Shown in pieces: positions 1 through 10,203 of a stretch of DNA of 64,000 nt (position 1 is its first letter; each line of letters begins with the position of its first letter). The DNA is from Mogibacterium timidum ATCC 33093. GTDB taxonomy: Bacteria > Bacillota > Clostridia > Peptostreptococcales > Anaerovoracaceae. The notes under the pieces are model-generated. The model ran no database searches, had not been told where the DNA came from, and was given only the letters and a program-made list of their open reading frames with translations. The stretch covers positions 38,823 to 102,822 of the forward strand of contig NZ_JALU01000015.1 of the NCBI RefSeq assembly GCF_000525775.1, read 5' to 3'. A program made the translations under genes and the position numbers.

Positions 1-157
1 CATATAGAATTCTTCTGTGCACAGGCTTGAGTCCGTCACGAACATCCGGGAGTGCACGACCGACGATAACGCTCATCGCGTAGTCGATATAAGAATTCTT
101 CATCTCATCATATATTTCATGAGTGATGATTTTGCTATCTTCTAAAAGCGTACTCAT
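1..157 (-). CDS. gyrA: DNA gyrase subunit A, N-terminal fragment
   Basis: Partial gene running off the left edge. The 52 codons present, read from an ATG at 157, encode a start typical of GyrA, including [20 protein letters not shown] and [11 protein letters not shown]. That is the beginning of the breakage-reunion domain, which with GyrB introduces negative supercoils using ATP. A good ribosome binding site (AGGAGAG) lies just upstream. It begins 19 bases after the gyrB stop on the same strand, so the two subunits are almost certainly co-transcribed. The catalytic tyrosine lies beyond the window. Confidence 0.96.
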   Translation of the reverse strand, partial: MSTLLEDSKIITHEIYDEMKNSYIDYAMSVIVGRALPDVRDGLKPVHRRILY

Positions 158-176
158 TATCTCTCCTTAATGTCCA

Positions 177-2138
<1,962 letters not shown>

Positions 2139-2166
2139 TTAGCATAGAGGCTCTAAAATATCAATA

Positions 2167-2203
2167 AAGGTAGTTTTACCCTTTTAATGAATAAAACTAC
2201 CTT
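2167..2203 (-). terminator. Inverted repeat, probable terminator after recF
   Basis: Perfect 12-bp inverted repeat (AAGGTAGTTTTA / TAAAACTACCTT) with a 13-nt loop in the recF-gyrB gap. On the minus strand the stem is followed by TATTGATATTTTAG, which is T-rich but not an uninterrupted T-run. It probably attenuates or ends transcription from recF before gyrB. Confidence 0.5.
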
Positions 2204-2267
2204 AAATCGCCTATATTTCGATATTTTTACAATTTATCGTCCTTTTATAACTATAAATTCCTTATTT

Positions 2268-3353
2268 TTATATAAGCGTCCCGTTTTTTACTTTAAAAAT
2301 ATTGCCGCCCTCCATACCCTGCAGGAGCTCCGAGTTCACCTCAGTTGTCGTAAGAAATAACTGGACATCCTCTATCTCATTTAACAGATAGCTCTGTCTC
2401 TCTCTATCGAGCTCTGACAATACATCGTCCAGCAGTAGTACAGCGTTTTCACCTAGAATCATCTCTGCAATCTGAATTTCAGCCAACTTGAGAGCCAAGG
2501 CAACTGTTCGCTGCTGCCCTTGAGATCCGAACTTCTTGGCATCTATGCCATTGATATAGAAATCAAGGTCGTCACGATGCGGACCAATACTGCAGTGACC
2601 ATTATATATATCCTTTTCTCTTGAATTAATTATCTCATCTAATATGTTTTCAGCAGCGACCGACTCGACGTATTTGATTGATAGGGTCTCATGTTCCTTT
2701 GATATGTTGCTCTGTATCTTTGATGCCTTTTCAGACAGCATAGCTACAAACTCACGGCGACTCTTAATAATCTCACCACCGTACTGAGCCAGCTGCATAT
2801 CATATATCTCAAGCATATCCATCATCTTGCCATCTGTACCCGGTGTTCTCAGCTGTTTGATCAGAGAATTTTTATGACGCAGCACTTCCTTATAATTGCG
2901 CAGCGCATCAAAATAGCTGGGTCTGAGCTGGCTTATCTCTTTGTCAATAAAATTTCTGCGCTTCTCGGGACTGTCCTTTATAATTCTCAGGTCATCCGGT
3001 GAAAAAACGACAACAACTAAATTGTTCAGCAGCTCCGCAGTCCTGTGAAGGAACTTATTATCCTTCTTAATCATCTTCTTGCCACTATTATTGATTGTTA
3101 TGCTTATTTTCTTATCTATATCATCGCTAACCGCTTCAGCCGTGATATTGCAGCTATCCTCTCCAATTTTAATGAGATCAGTAGAATTGTTAGTACGAAA
3201 AGAACGCGCAAACGCGCAGAGATATATAGCCTCTATCAGGTTAGTCTTACCCTGCGCGTTCTCACCCATTATTATATTTCGTTTGCCATCGAACTCTGCC
3301 TTGAGCTCGACGTAATTTCTGAAATTTTTTAATTTTATACTATCTACTCTCAT
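2268..3353 (-). CDS. recF: DNA replication and repair protein RecF
   Basis: SMC-like ATPase of about 361 residues that loads RecA at single-strand gaps. The Walker A region reads GENAQGKTN near residue 33. An ABC-type signature is seen as FGSQGQQRT, and the Walker B stretch is VLLLDDVLSELD, so the ATPase core is complete. It follows dnaN by 17 bases on the same strand, the usual dnaA-dnaN-recF order. The small S4-domain gene yaaA that often lies between dnaN and recF in Firmicutes is absent here. The start is the ATG giving MRVDSIKLKNFRNY, the standard N-terminus; no strong ribosome binding site is seen. Confidence 0.96.
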   Translation of the reverse strand: MRVDSIKLKNFRNYVELKAEFDGKRNIIMGENAQGKTNLIEAIYLCAFARSFRTNNSTDLIKIGEDSCNITAEAVSDDIDKKISITINNSGKKMIKKDNKFLHRTAELLNNLVVVVFSPDDLRIIKDSPEKRRNFIDKEISQLRPSYFDALRNYKEVLRHKNSLIKQLRTPGTDGKMMDMLEIYDMQLAQYGGEIIKSRREFVAMLSEKASKIQSNISKEHETLSIKYVESVAAENILDEIINSREKDIYNGHCSIGPHRDDLDFYINGIDAKKFGSQGQQRTVALALKLAEIQIAEMILGENAVLLLDDVLSELDRERQSYLLNEIEDVQLFLTTTEVNSELLQGMEGGNIFKVKNGTLI

Positions 3354-3370
3354 CCGAAATTATCCCATTA

Positions 3371-4474
3371 TCAGTTAATTCTTACAGGAAGCACCAGATA
3401 TAGATAGGTGTCTCCCTTGAGAGGTGTAATGATACAAGGCTTTACACTGTCGCTCATGTTGAGGATAATTTCCTCATCGTCGATAACCCTGAGCACGTCC
3501 ATCATGTATTTGGAGTTAAATCCAATCTCAATATTTTCTCCATCCTTCATAATCTCGACCATCTCCTTGATACTGCTCTTCTCGGATAGAGATGTAATCT
3601 CAATCTGCTCATCCTCTATATTGAGTTTAATGAGGTTGTTGTTCTGCTCCGAAGCAATGATAGCAGCTCTATCGATACTCTTCATGAGCTCAATTCTGCT
3701 TGTTCTAATCTTAATTGTGGTTTCAGATTTGATAATCCTGCTGTAGTCTATGTAATTTCCGTTAAGAGTGTTGAGAATCACTCTGTTGTTATCGAACAGC
3801 ATCACTACCTTATTATCCACAATTTCCATAAACAGCTGCTCGTCATTGTCATCATCGCTGATAATCTTGGATACCTCTCCGAGAAGCTTTGCCGGAACTA
3901 CAATGCTCATCTTTTCATCTGTATCCACCTTAGCATTGTAAATAGCCATTCTAAATGTATCCACGGCTACCATACGCAGATTTCCGTCGCCAAGGTCGAT
4001 GAGAATACCCGTAAGCACTCCGTTAAGCTCATCAGCACTGGCCGAAAACGATGTCTTGCGAATGAGGTTTTTGATATCTCTCTTGGAAAGGATAAGCTTC
4101 TTACCTTCCCCTATATTAAATCTTGGAAACTCATCAGCGGAGAAACAGTTAAATGTCGAAGAAGATTTACCGCTGTTGATCTTAATCTGATTCTTCTCGT
4201 GATTGTAGTCCATCAGAATCTCCTCTTCAGGGAGCTTGCTCACGATGTTGGCAAAATTCTTTTCTTCTATTACAAATGAAACATCGCCTTCGCTGTCAAC
4301 AGGAATGTTTGACTCGATAGTCATATTAGTATCTGTAGCTGTTAGATACATCCTGTCATCTTTAGTTTCAATAAGTATTCCCTCTAATATAGGGGATGGT
4401 GTTCTTGTAGGAATCGAATGAGATACGTTATTGATTGCTCTGTTCAGTTCACTTCTGGTGCAGTATATTTTCAT
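3371..4474 (-). CDS. dnaN: DNA polymerase III sliding clamp (beta subunit)
   Basis: Processivity clamp, 367 residues, the normal length. The sequence begins MKIYCTRSELNRAINNVSHS and ends with the typical YLYLVLPVRIN, where the C-terminal MPxR-like segment helps form the partner-binding pocket. Three clamp-like domains of about 120 residues can be followed along the chain. AAAGGGAA precedes the ATG. It lies downstream of dnaA, separated by a 186-bp gap with a DnaA box, so DnaA may act on its transcription. It is likely co-transcribed with recF. Confidence 0.96.
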   Translation of the reverse strand: MKIYCTRSELNRAINNVSHSIPTRTPSPILEGILIETKDDRMYLTATDTNMTIESNIPVDSEGDVSFVIEEKNFANIVSKLPEEEILMDYNHEKNQIKINSGKSSSTFNCFSADEFPRFNIGEGKKLILSKRDIKNLIRKTSFSASADELNGVLTGILIDLGDGNLRMVAVDTFRMAIYNAKVDTDEKMSIVVPAKLLGEVSKIISDDDNDEQLFMEIVDNKVVMLFDNNRVILNTLNGNYIDYSRIIKSETTIKIRTSRIELMKSIDRAAIIASEQNNNLIKLNIEDEQIEITSLSEKSSIKEMVEIMKDGENIEIGFNSKYMMDVLRVIDDEEIILNMSDSVKPCIITPLKGDTYLYLVLPVRIN

Positions 4475-4660
4475 CGAAATTCCCTTTCTTTATATATTAT
4501 ATATTTAGTAATAATAGTAGGGGCTGTTGACAGTGTGGATAACTTTGTTTTTACTTATATTATCTCGCATTGCCATCAAAAATCATATTGATAACCCCTG
4601 ATGATAAACGGTTCATAAAATATGGATAAATAAAAAGTGACTTTTTATTATTATAAATCG
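4475..4660. promoter_or_regulatory. dnaA-dnaN spacer with DnaA box
   Basis: This 186-bp AT-rich non-coding gap holds a perfect DnaA box, TGTGGATAA, at 4534-4542 and a one-mismatch version, TATGGATAA, at 4621-4629. Bipartite origins with boxes on both sides of dnaA are known in Bacillus and Clostridium. The sites here could belong to such an origin or be autoregulatory for dnaN. No gene is seen. Confidence 0.6.
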
Positions 4661-6010
4661 TTATAAATTATGCTTATTTAACTTCTTATTAATATCATCT
4701 ATATCGCGTTTGATGAGCTCGTCTTCCTGATATAGATTCTGAATTTTGGTGCAGTTGCTCATAACCGTCGAGTGATCCCTGCCACCAAATATCTCACCAA
4801 TCTTTGAGAACGACAGGTCTGTGCTCTCGCGACAGATGTACATAGCTACCTGCCTAGCCAGAGCAATTTCAGCAGTTCTGCGTTTAGAATCTATGTCTGA
4901 AACCTTGATATCATAGTGAGAAGCGACGGTAGACCTGATCCTCTCAGGAGCAATGGCCTTGTCGGTGTCTCTGTAGATGTCCTTGAGGACAATCTTGGCA
5001 AAATCAAGGTCTATCTTGTTGTTCATAATCTCAGAGAAGCTGATCATACGGTTCATTGCTCCTTCAAGCTCCCTTATATTATACTTTATCTTCTCTGCGA
5101 TCAGGTTGCAAACCTCCTCAATATCTCTGTCGAGGGTTATGTCAGCGAGCTCTATCTTCTTCTTGAGTATTGCTACTCTCGTCTCAAAGTCAGCTGGCTG
5201 AACGTCTGCAGTTATTCCAAATCCGAATCTGGTTGTCAGCCTTTCATCGAGCTTCTGCAGGTTGCTCGGTGGCCTGTCACTGGATATTACAATCTGCTTG
5301 TTGTTCTCATACAGAGTATTAAATGTGTGGAAAAACTCCTCCTGTGTAGCTTCCTTGCCTTCCAGGAACTGAATATCATCTATCAGCAGGACATCAATCT
5401 TACGATACTTTTCCTTAAACTGGTTGGTATTCTGAGTATTGATAGCTTCTATCAGTTCATTCGTAAAGGTCTCGGACGATATGTATAGGACATTTGAAGA
5501 AGGATCGTTCTTGATAACGTGAATTCCTATAGCCTGCATCAGGTGGGTCTTACCTAGACCTGATCCACCGTAGAGAAACAGAGGGTTATACGCCTCTGCC
5601 GGAGATTCGGCAACCGCAAGGGAAGCAGCGTATGCGAATTTGTTGTTACCACCTACTACGAAGTTTTCAAAGTTATATCTAGGGTTAAAAAGCTTTGAAT
5701 TATCCTTAAAAGGTGCTTTTTTTATCTTTCTCTTTTTCTCAATCTTGTTGCTTTTATACTCTTCCTTGGATTTTATAATAACCTGAAAATCATCACCGAG
5801 CAGCTTCAAGAATATATCTTCTATATTGATGATGTATTTTTCTCTCAAAAACTTGATGATGCTGATATCCTCAAGCTGTATATATATGATCTTATTATCT
5901 AAATCCAGTTTATACAGAGAAAGATCTGAAAAGAACATATCGAAGCTGAGTCTGCTTGTGGATTTCTTGATTTCCTCTATGAATGATTCCCATATCTTGT
6001 TAGTGTCCAA
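4661..6010 (-). CDS. dnaA: Chromosomal replication initiator DnaA
   Basis: AAA+ initiator of about 449 residues. Domain I is at the N-terminus (IWESFIEEIKKSTS) and a lysine-rich linker follows. Domain III has Walker A GGSGLGKTHLMQ and Walker B VLLIDDIQFL. Domain IV ends with the DnaA-box recognition helix and signature GGRDHSTVMSNC. I place the start at a TTG (6010), because GGAGG lies 7 nt upstream of it. An in-frame ATG nine codons further upstream overlaps that binding site. The gene reads away from the oriC spacer at 6038-6242, and its use of a TTG start is compatible with limited expression. Confidence 0.96.
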   Translation of the reverse strand: MDTNKIWESFIEEIKKSTSRLSFDMFFSDLSLYKLDLDNKIIYIQLEDISIIKFLREKYIINIEDIFLKLLGDDFQVIIKSKEEYKSNKIEKKRKIKKAPFKDNSKLFNPRYNFENFVVGGNNKFAYAASLAVAESPAEAYNPLFLYGGSGLGKTHLMQAIGIHVIKNDPSSNVLYISSETFTNELIEAINTQNTNQFKEKYRKIDVLLIDDIQFLEGKEATQEEFFHTFNTLYENNKQIVISSDRPPSNLQKLDERLTTRFGFGITADVQPADFETRVAILKKKIELADITLDRDIEEVCNLIAEKIKYNIRELEGAMNRMISFSEIMNNKIDLDFAKIVLKDIYRDTDKAIAPERIRSTVASHYDIKVSDIDSKRRTAEIALARQVAMYICRESTDLSFSKIGEIFGGRDHSTVMSNCTKIQNLYQEDELIKRDIDDINKKLNKHNL

Positions 6011-6037
6011 TGTACCGCCTCCTAGGTGAATAAACAT

Positions 6038-6242
6038 ATTTTACACAAATCAATCCACAACGGCAATAATGCTGAAGTCTATAAAATGACTGTATTAGCA
6101 CGATTCAAAAATAAAGTTATGCACATGTTGTGGATAACTTTGTTAATAAGTTGGAATGACCACAAAATATAGTGTGTCGTAAAATTTCAGAAAAAAATAA
6201 AATTTTTTTTAATGAAAGAGCAGTTGAGAAAAGGCGTTTTCA
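6038..6242. other. Putative chromosomal replication origin (oriC)
   Basis: Non-coding spacer between the divergent dnaA and rpmH genes. A near-consensus DnaA box TTATGCACA (6117-6125) faces a perfect TGTGGATAA (6129-6137), 3 nt apart. A weaker CAATCCACA lies near 6052-6060. An A/T-only tract around 6188-6212 is a candidate unwinding element. The location between dnaA and rpmH, and the divergence of transcription here, match experimentally known Firmicutes origins. The assignment is by context and motif only. Confidence 0.75.
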
Positions 6243-6271
6243 TTGACTTTATTGAGGTTCAAAAGTATAAT
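6243..6271 (+). promoter_or_regulatory. Promoter of rpmH operon
   Basis: TTGACT (6243-6248), a 17-nt spacer and a perfect TATAAT (6266-6271) form a near-consensus sigma-A promoter about 85 nt before rpmH. It is well placed to drive rpmH-rnpA-yidD-yidC-jag. Confidence 0.8.
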
Positions 6272-6356
6272 ACCTTGATGTATGTGCCTTTGGAATTTAG
6301 AAGACACAACTATATTTAGATTATATCAAACATTGATATGGAAGGAGATAATGGCA

Positions 6357-6491
6357 ATGAAAAGAACTTACCAGCCTAAGAAAAGGCAGAGACTTAAGGA
6401 GCACGGGTTCAGAAAGAGAATGGCAACTGCAAGTGGCAGAAAGGTTCTCAAGAGGAGAAGAGCAAGAGGAAGAAAGAAACTCACAGCTTAA
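6357..6491 (+). CDS. rpmH: Large ribosomal subunit protein bL34
   Basis: 44-residue, very basic ribosomal protein that starts [12 protein letters not shown] and ends [11 protein letters not shown], as bL34 does throughout bacteria. A longer reading frame exists upstream. However, AGGAGA lies 8 nt before the ATG at 6357, and the conserved N-terminus begins there; an ATG two codons earlier is too close to the binding site. It is the first gene of the rightward operon and is followed by rnpA at 18 bases. Confidence 0.97.
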   Translation: MKRTYQPKKRQRLKEHGFRKRMATASGRKVLKRRRARGRKKLTA

Positions 6492-6509
6492 CAGCTGACA
6501 GAAAGTGAT

Positions 6510-6863
6510 GTGATCATGCTCAGAAAGTCAACACTGAGGAAACAGCAAGATTTCAAGCTCGCCTATAATAAAGGTGAATCTAAGGTCTCGAGGTTCATGG
6601 TTGTTATCTATAGGAAGAACAATCTGCCGTATTCGCGGATTGCATATGTATCCAGTAAGAAGGTTGGCAACAGTGTTAAACGGAATAGATCAAGAAGGCT
6701 GATGAAGGAATCATATAGGCTGCTCAATCGTCGAATAAGAAACGGATATGATGTTGTTTTTATAGCTAGAAATTCTATCAATGGTCACAAGTGTGATGAA
6801 GTTAGAAGGTCAATGTACGGGGTTCTACGTGCGGCAAATCTTCTAGACAGCAAAGGGCTTTAA
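6510..6863 (+). CDS. rnpA: Ribonuclease P protein component
   Basis: Basic protein of 117 residues that partners the catalytic RNase P RNA in tRNA 5'-end maturation. The family signature is seen as [16 protein letters not shown] (RNR motif). The start could be the GTG at 6510 or the ATG two codons later (6516); neither has a strong ribosome binding site, so translation may be coupled to rpmH. The yidD start lies 2 nt after its stop, which supports one operon. Confidence 0.95.
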   Translation: MIMLRKSTLRKQQDFKLAYNKGESKVSRFMVVIYRKNNLPYSRIAYVSSKKVGNSVKRNRSRRLMKESYRLLNRRIRNGYDVVFIARNSINGHKCDEVRRSMYGVLRAANLLDSKGL

Positions 6864-6865
6864 AA

Positions 6866-7099
6866 ATGATAAAGCTTTTCAAAGAAATTATTAAACGAAT
6901 ATTGATAATTATCATAAGAGGATATCAGAAGTTTGTCTCACCTTTATTCCCGCCTACATGCAGGTTTTATCCTACATGCAGCACGTATTTTATACAGGCG
7001 CTGGAGAAGTACGGCCCTTTCAAGGGTACTTACCTGGGAATAAAGAGAATACTCAGATGTCATCCGGGCAATCCAGGTGGATATGATCCTCTAAGATAA
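6866..7099 (+). CDS. yidD: Membrane protein insertion efficiency factor YidD
   Basis: 77-residue member of the YidD (Haemolytic, UPF0161) family, which assists YidC-dependent membrane protein insertion. It has an amphipathic, Ile-rich N-terminal segment and the conserved core [14 protein letters not shown], followed by [12 protein letters not shown]. It sits directly between rnpA and yidC, its near-universal position. Confidence 0.95.
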   Translation: MIKLFKEIIKRILIIIIRGYQKFVSPLFPPTCRFYPTCSTYFIQALEKYGPFKGTYLGIKRILRCHPGNPGGYDPLR

Positions 7100-7112
7100 G
7101 AAAGGACGGAAT

Positions 7113-7862
7113 ATGGGAATTATTGCGGTGCCTTTGGGTTACCTACTGACCTTTATATACAATCTGGTTGGTAACTATGGTATTTCACTGATAATACTGA
7201 CGGTACTCGTTAAGCTGATCCTCTATCCTCTCTACTTCAAGCAGATTAAATCTACAGCTTCGATGTCTACGCTGCAGCCTAAGATGAAGGCTTTACAGGA
7301 GAAGTACAAGAACGATAAAGAGAAGCTCAATGAAGAGATGACTAAATTATACAGGGAAGAGAAATTCAACCCTATGGGTGGTTGCCTTCCGATGCTTATT
7401 CAGTTTCCTATCATCATGGGACTCTTCACTCTTCTTAGAAATCCAATGAAATATATAGCTGATGATAAGATGCTTTTTGCGGTTCACCAGTCATTTCTGT
7501 GGATTAAGGATCTTGGACAGCCGGACCTGTGGATTCTTCCGATTGCGGCGGCTATAGCGACGTATTTCTCGTTTGCTATGACTCAGCAGCTTACAGGTCA
7601 AAACGATATGATGGGTGGACAGGCTAAGTCCATGAACTTAGTTATGAAGTATTTCTTCCCGCTCAGTATCCTTTGGCTTGCCAGATCTTATCCGGCCGGA
7701 CTTGCTATTTACTGGGCAGGTGGCCAGTTCCTTCAGATATTCTTGAATATCAGGATGAACAAGTACCGTGCTAAGCTTAAGGAAGAGCAGGAGCTTGAAG
7801 AAAAGAGAAAACGCGCAGAGAAGCAGCTTGAGAAGATGAAGAGAGCAAGGATGAAAGGATAA
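7113..7862 (+). CDS. yidC: Membrane protein insertase YidC/Oxa1
   Basis: Polytopic insertase of 249 residues. The N-terminus begins directly with a hydrophobic segment (PLGYLLTFIYNLVG), and I see no lipobox cysteine, unlike Bacillus SpoIIIJ. The Oxa1 core has the segment beginning GISLIILTVLVKLILYPLY, whose arginine/lysine-bearing cavity region follows the family, then an amphipathic coiled loop (LQPKMKALQEKYKNDKEKL) and NPMGGCLPMLIQFPI. Further segments follow and the tail is highly charged (EEQELEEKRKRAEKQLEK), likely for ribosome contact. The stop overlaps the first ATG of the next gene (TAATG). Confidence 0.95.
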   Translation: MGIIAVPLGYLLTFIYNLVGNYGISLIILTVLVKLILYPLYFKQIKSTASMSTLQPKMKALQEKYKNDKEKLNEEMTKLYREEKFNPMGGCLPMLIQFPIIMGLFTLLRNPMKYIADDKMLFAVHQSFLWIKDLGQPDLWILPIAAAIATYFSFAMTQQLTGQNDMMGGQAKSMNLVMKYFFPLSILWLARSYPAGLAIYWAGGQFLQIFLNIRMNKYRAKLKEEQELEEKRKRAEKQLEKMKRARMKG

Positions 7863-8761
7863 TGATGAGAGCTTCAGAGAAATGGGGAGTTGATGTCGAC
7901 ACAGCCGTTGAGCTTGCGCTTCAGGAACTCAAACTCACCAGAGATGAAGTCAACGTTGAAATCCTCGAGGAGTCGAGCAAAGGATTCCTCGGAATAGGAT
8001 CGAAACTTGCTAAAGTGAGAGTTACTCCCAAGAATGACGGTGCTGATAAGGCACATAAGGAAAAAGCAACTTTCGATGATATAGATAGAATACTCGCCGG
8101 TCTACCTGAGAACAACACAGTTGTTGTTCCTGATGAGATCAGGAAAGAGTATGACAAGTACGAAGAGGAAGAGCTTGAAGATGCTCGTGCCAGCGAGCAT
8201 GCAAGGCGGGGAGAGAATAAGAAATTCTCCAAGCCTAAGAGGAGCAGAGAGAGAAGCAAGAGAGAGTACAAAAAGTACGAAGCAACTCTACTTCTTGATG
8301 TTGACAAGCTCACTTCGGTACAGGATCATCCGGTTGAGGCATTCCTACGAGAAATCACCAAAGAGATGGGCATTGACCTCGATTTCGAAGTTAAGGAAGG
8401 CAAGGATTTAATCTATGTAAATGTTTCCGGTAATGATACCGGAACTATCATAGGTAAGAGAGGACAGACCCTCGATGCTGTTCAGTATCTGGCTAGTCTC
8501 GTTGTCAACAAGGAGAACAGCGGATACACAAGAGTGGTAATGGATGCCGAGAATTACAGAGCTAAGAGAGAGCAGACTCTCGTTGCTCTTGCAAATAGGC
8601 TTGCCGGTAAGGTGGAGCGTTCCGAGAGAAAGATTACTCTTGAGCCTATGAACCCTTACGAGCGCAAGGTAATTCATTCGACACTTCAGAATCATCCCAG
8701 TGTAATAACCAGGAGTGAGGGGAAGGATCCTTATAGAAGAGTTATAATCGAGAAGAAATAA
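7862..8761 (+). CDS. jag: RNA-binding protein Jag/KhpB
   Basis: 299-residue SpoIIIJ-associated protein. The Jag_N domain is at the start (WGVDVDTAVELALQEL ... GFLGIGSKLAKV). A charged linker spans about residues 75-140. A KH domain contains GTIIGKRGQTLDAVQYL, and a C-terminal R3H domain contains MNPYERKVIH. In other Firmicutes KhpB binds RNA with KhpA and affects cell envelope growth. The first two codons are both ATG; the first overlaps the yidC stop. A strong hairpin terminator follows within 10 bases, so this ends the rpmH operon. Confidence 0.94.
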   Translation: MMRASEKWGVDVDTAVELALQELKLTRDEVNVEILEESSKGFLGIGSKLAKVRVTPKNDGADKAHKEKATFDDIDRILAGLPENNTVVVPDEIRKEYDKYEEEELEDARASEHARRGENKKFSKPKRSRERSKREYKKYEATLLLDVDKLTSVQDHPVEAFLREITKEMGIDLDFEVKEGKDLIYVNVSGNDTGTIIGKRGQTLDAVQYLASLVVNKENSGYTRVVMDAENYRAKREQTLVALANRLAGKVERSERKITLEPMNPYERKVIHSTLQNHPSVITRSEGKDPYRRVIIEKK

Positions 8762-8767
8762 GAGCGG

Positions 8768-8793
8768 AGAGCCCATCTATGATGGGCTCTTTT
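8768..8793 (+). terminator. Rho-independent terminator after jag
   Basis: A perfect 10-bp stem, AGAGCCCATC / GATGGGCTCT, with a TAT loop is followed by TTTCG. Together with the last stem base this gives four T residues. It lies 7 nt after the jag stop and before mnmE. Confidence 0.85.
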
Positions 8794-8822
8794 CGTCAAC
8801 TTTTCGTAAGGCAGGAGAATTT

Positions 8823-10202
8823 ATGGCAGATACTTTTGCTGCGATTGCAACACCTTTGGGTGAGGGCGGAGTAGGTATAGTTCGCGTCAGCGGACCGGGT
8901 TCACTCAATATTATGAAAGGTGTGTTCAAGGAATGTCCGGATAAGGTTGAACCTCGTCACGTTTACTATGGTCACGCTTTGGATGCTTCGGGAAATGTCA
9001 TCGACGAGATGATATGCATTTACATGCGCGCACCTCATACATTTACCGGCGAGGATGTTGTAGAATTTCAGGCTCACGGCAGCAATGTATCGTTGAGGCT
9101 CATAGTTATGAGTGCTATCTCAGCCGGTGCAAGAATTGCAGATCCCGGTGAATTTACCAAGCTTGCCTTTCTTAACGGCAAGCTCGATTTGTCGCAGGCT
9201 GAAGCTGTTATTGATCTTATAAAAGCAAGGAGTGAGAAGCCTCTCAGCATAGCATCCGATCAGCTTAACGGGAGTCTTGGACAGGAGATAGTTGCGATTA
9301 GAAATAACATCAAGGACGTCCTCGCTCAGATGGCTGTCAATATTGATTTTCCCGATGAGGATATAGAGCAGGTTAGCTGCGATGAGTTCATCACAGAGCT
9401 TAAGAGACAGAATGACCGCTTGCAATCACTGATTAAATCCTCTGAATTTGGCAAGATTGCCAGAGAAGGTATCAAGATTGCCCTCGTGGGGCGTACAAAT
9501 GTCGGCAAATCATCCCTCCTGAATGGGCTTCTCGGCGAAAACAGGGCTATCGTTACCGATATACCCGGAACTACCAGAGATACCATTGAGGAGAGTTCTT
9601 CGATTGGCGGATATCCTATTGTTGTGGTCGATACTGCCGGTATCAGAGATACTGATGATGTGATAGAGCAGATTGGTATCGAGCGCTCCAAGAATGAAAT
9701 AGAAGAAGCGGATCTGGTCGTGATGGTAGCAGATGGCAGCACAGAGTTGGCTGCTGAGGATTTCGAGATAGCTGAGCACGTAGCGAATAAGAAAGTGATG
9801 CTGGTTATTAACAAGGAAGATCTGGGGATGACTGCGGCTCAGTCCGATATTGATAAGCTGAAAAGCATTATTGGCTGCGATACTGGTGATATAGTTTATA
9901 CTTCCGTGAAGACTGTCAAGGGTATCGGAAAAGTGCGTGATGCGATCGAGAGGAATTTGGCAAGAGGATTTATAAAGAGTGACGGAGGAAATATTGTCAC
10001 CAATGAGAGGCATAAGGATGCGCTGGTGAGGGCAAAGGCAGCTCTCGTACATGGAATCGAGCTTTTGGAGATGAGGGAACCTCTTGAAGTTGCTGAGATT
10101 GAGGTGCATGACAGTTTTCAGATACTGGGCGAAATTATAGGTGAAACGGCGAGCGAGGAGATACTGGATACGGTGTTCTCGAAGTTCTGCCTGGGTAAAT
10201 GA
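8823..10202 (+). CDS. mnmE: tRNA uridine-5-carboxymethylaminomethyl GTPase MnmE
   Basis: 459-residue GTPase that with MnmG modifies the wobble uridine of several tRNAs. The N-terminal folate-binding domain starts [20 protein letters not shown]. The inserted G domain has G1 [13 protein letters not shown]2 GTTRDT, G3 DTAGI and G4 NKED. The helical domain ends in CLGK, a conservative variant of the usual CIGK whose cysteine is required for modification. GGAGAATTT precedes the ATG. The mnmG start lies 1 nt after its stop, consistent with translational coupling. Confidence 0.97.
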   Translation: MADTFAAIATPLGEGGVGIVRVSGPGSLNIMKGVFKECPDKVEPRHVYYGHALDASGNVIDEMICIYMRAPHTFTGEDVVEFQAHGSNVSLRLIVMSAISAGARIADPGEFTKLAFLNGKLDLSQAEAVIDLIKARSEKPLSIASDQLNGSLGQEIVAIRNNIKDVLAQMAVNIDFPDEDIEQVSCDEFITELKRQNDRLQSLIKSSEFGKIAREGIKIALVGRTNVGKSSLLNGLLGENRAIVTDIPGTTRDTIEESSSIGGYPIVVVDTAGIRDTDDVIEQIGIERSKNEIEEADLVVMVADGSTELAAEDFEIAEHVANKKVMLVINKEDLGMTAAQSDIDKLKSIIGCDTGDIVYTSVKTVKGIGKVRDAIERNLARGFIKSDGGNIVTNERHKDALVRAKAALVHGIELLEMREPLEVAEIEVHDSFQILGEIIGETASEEILDTVFSKFCLGK

Positions 10203-10203
10203 T

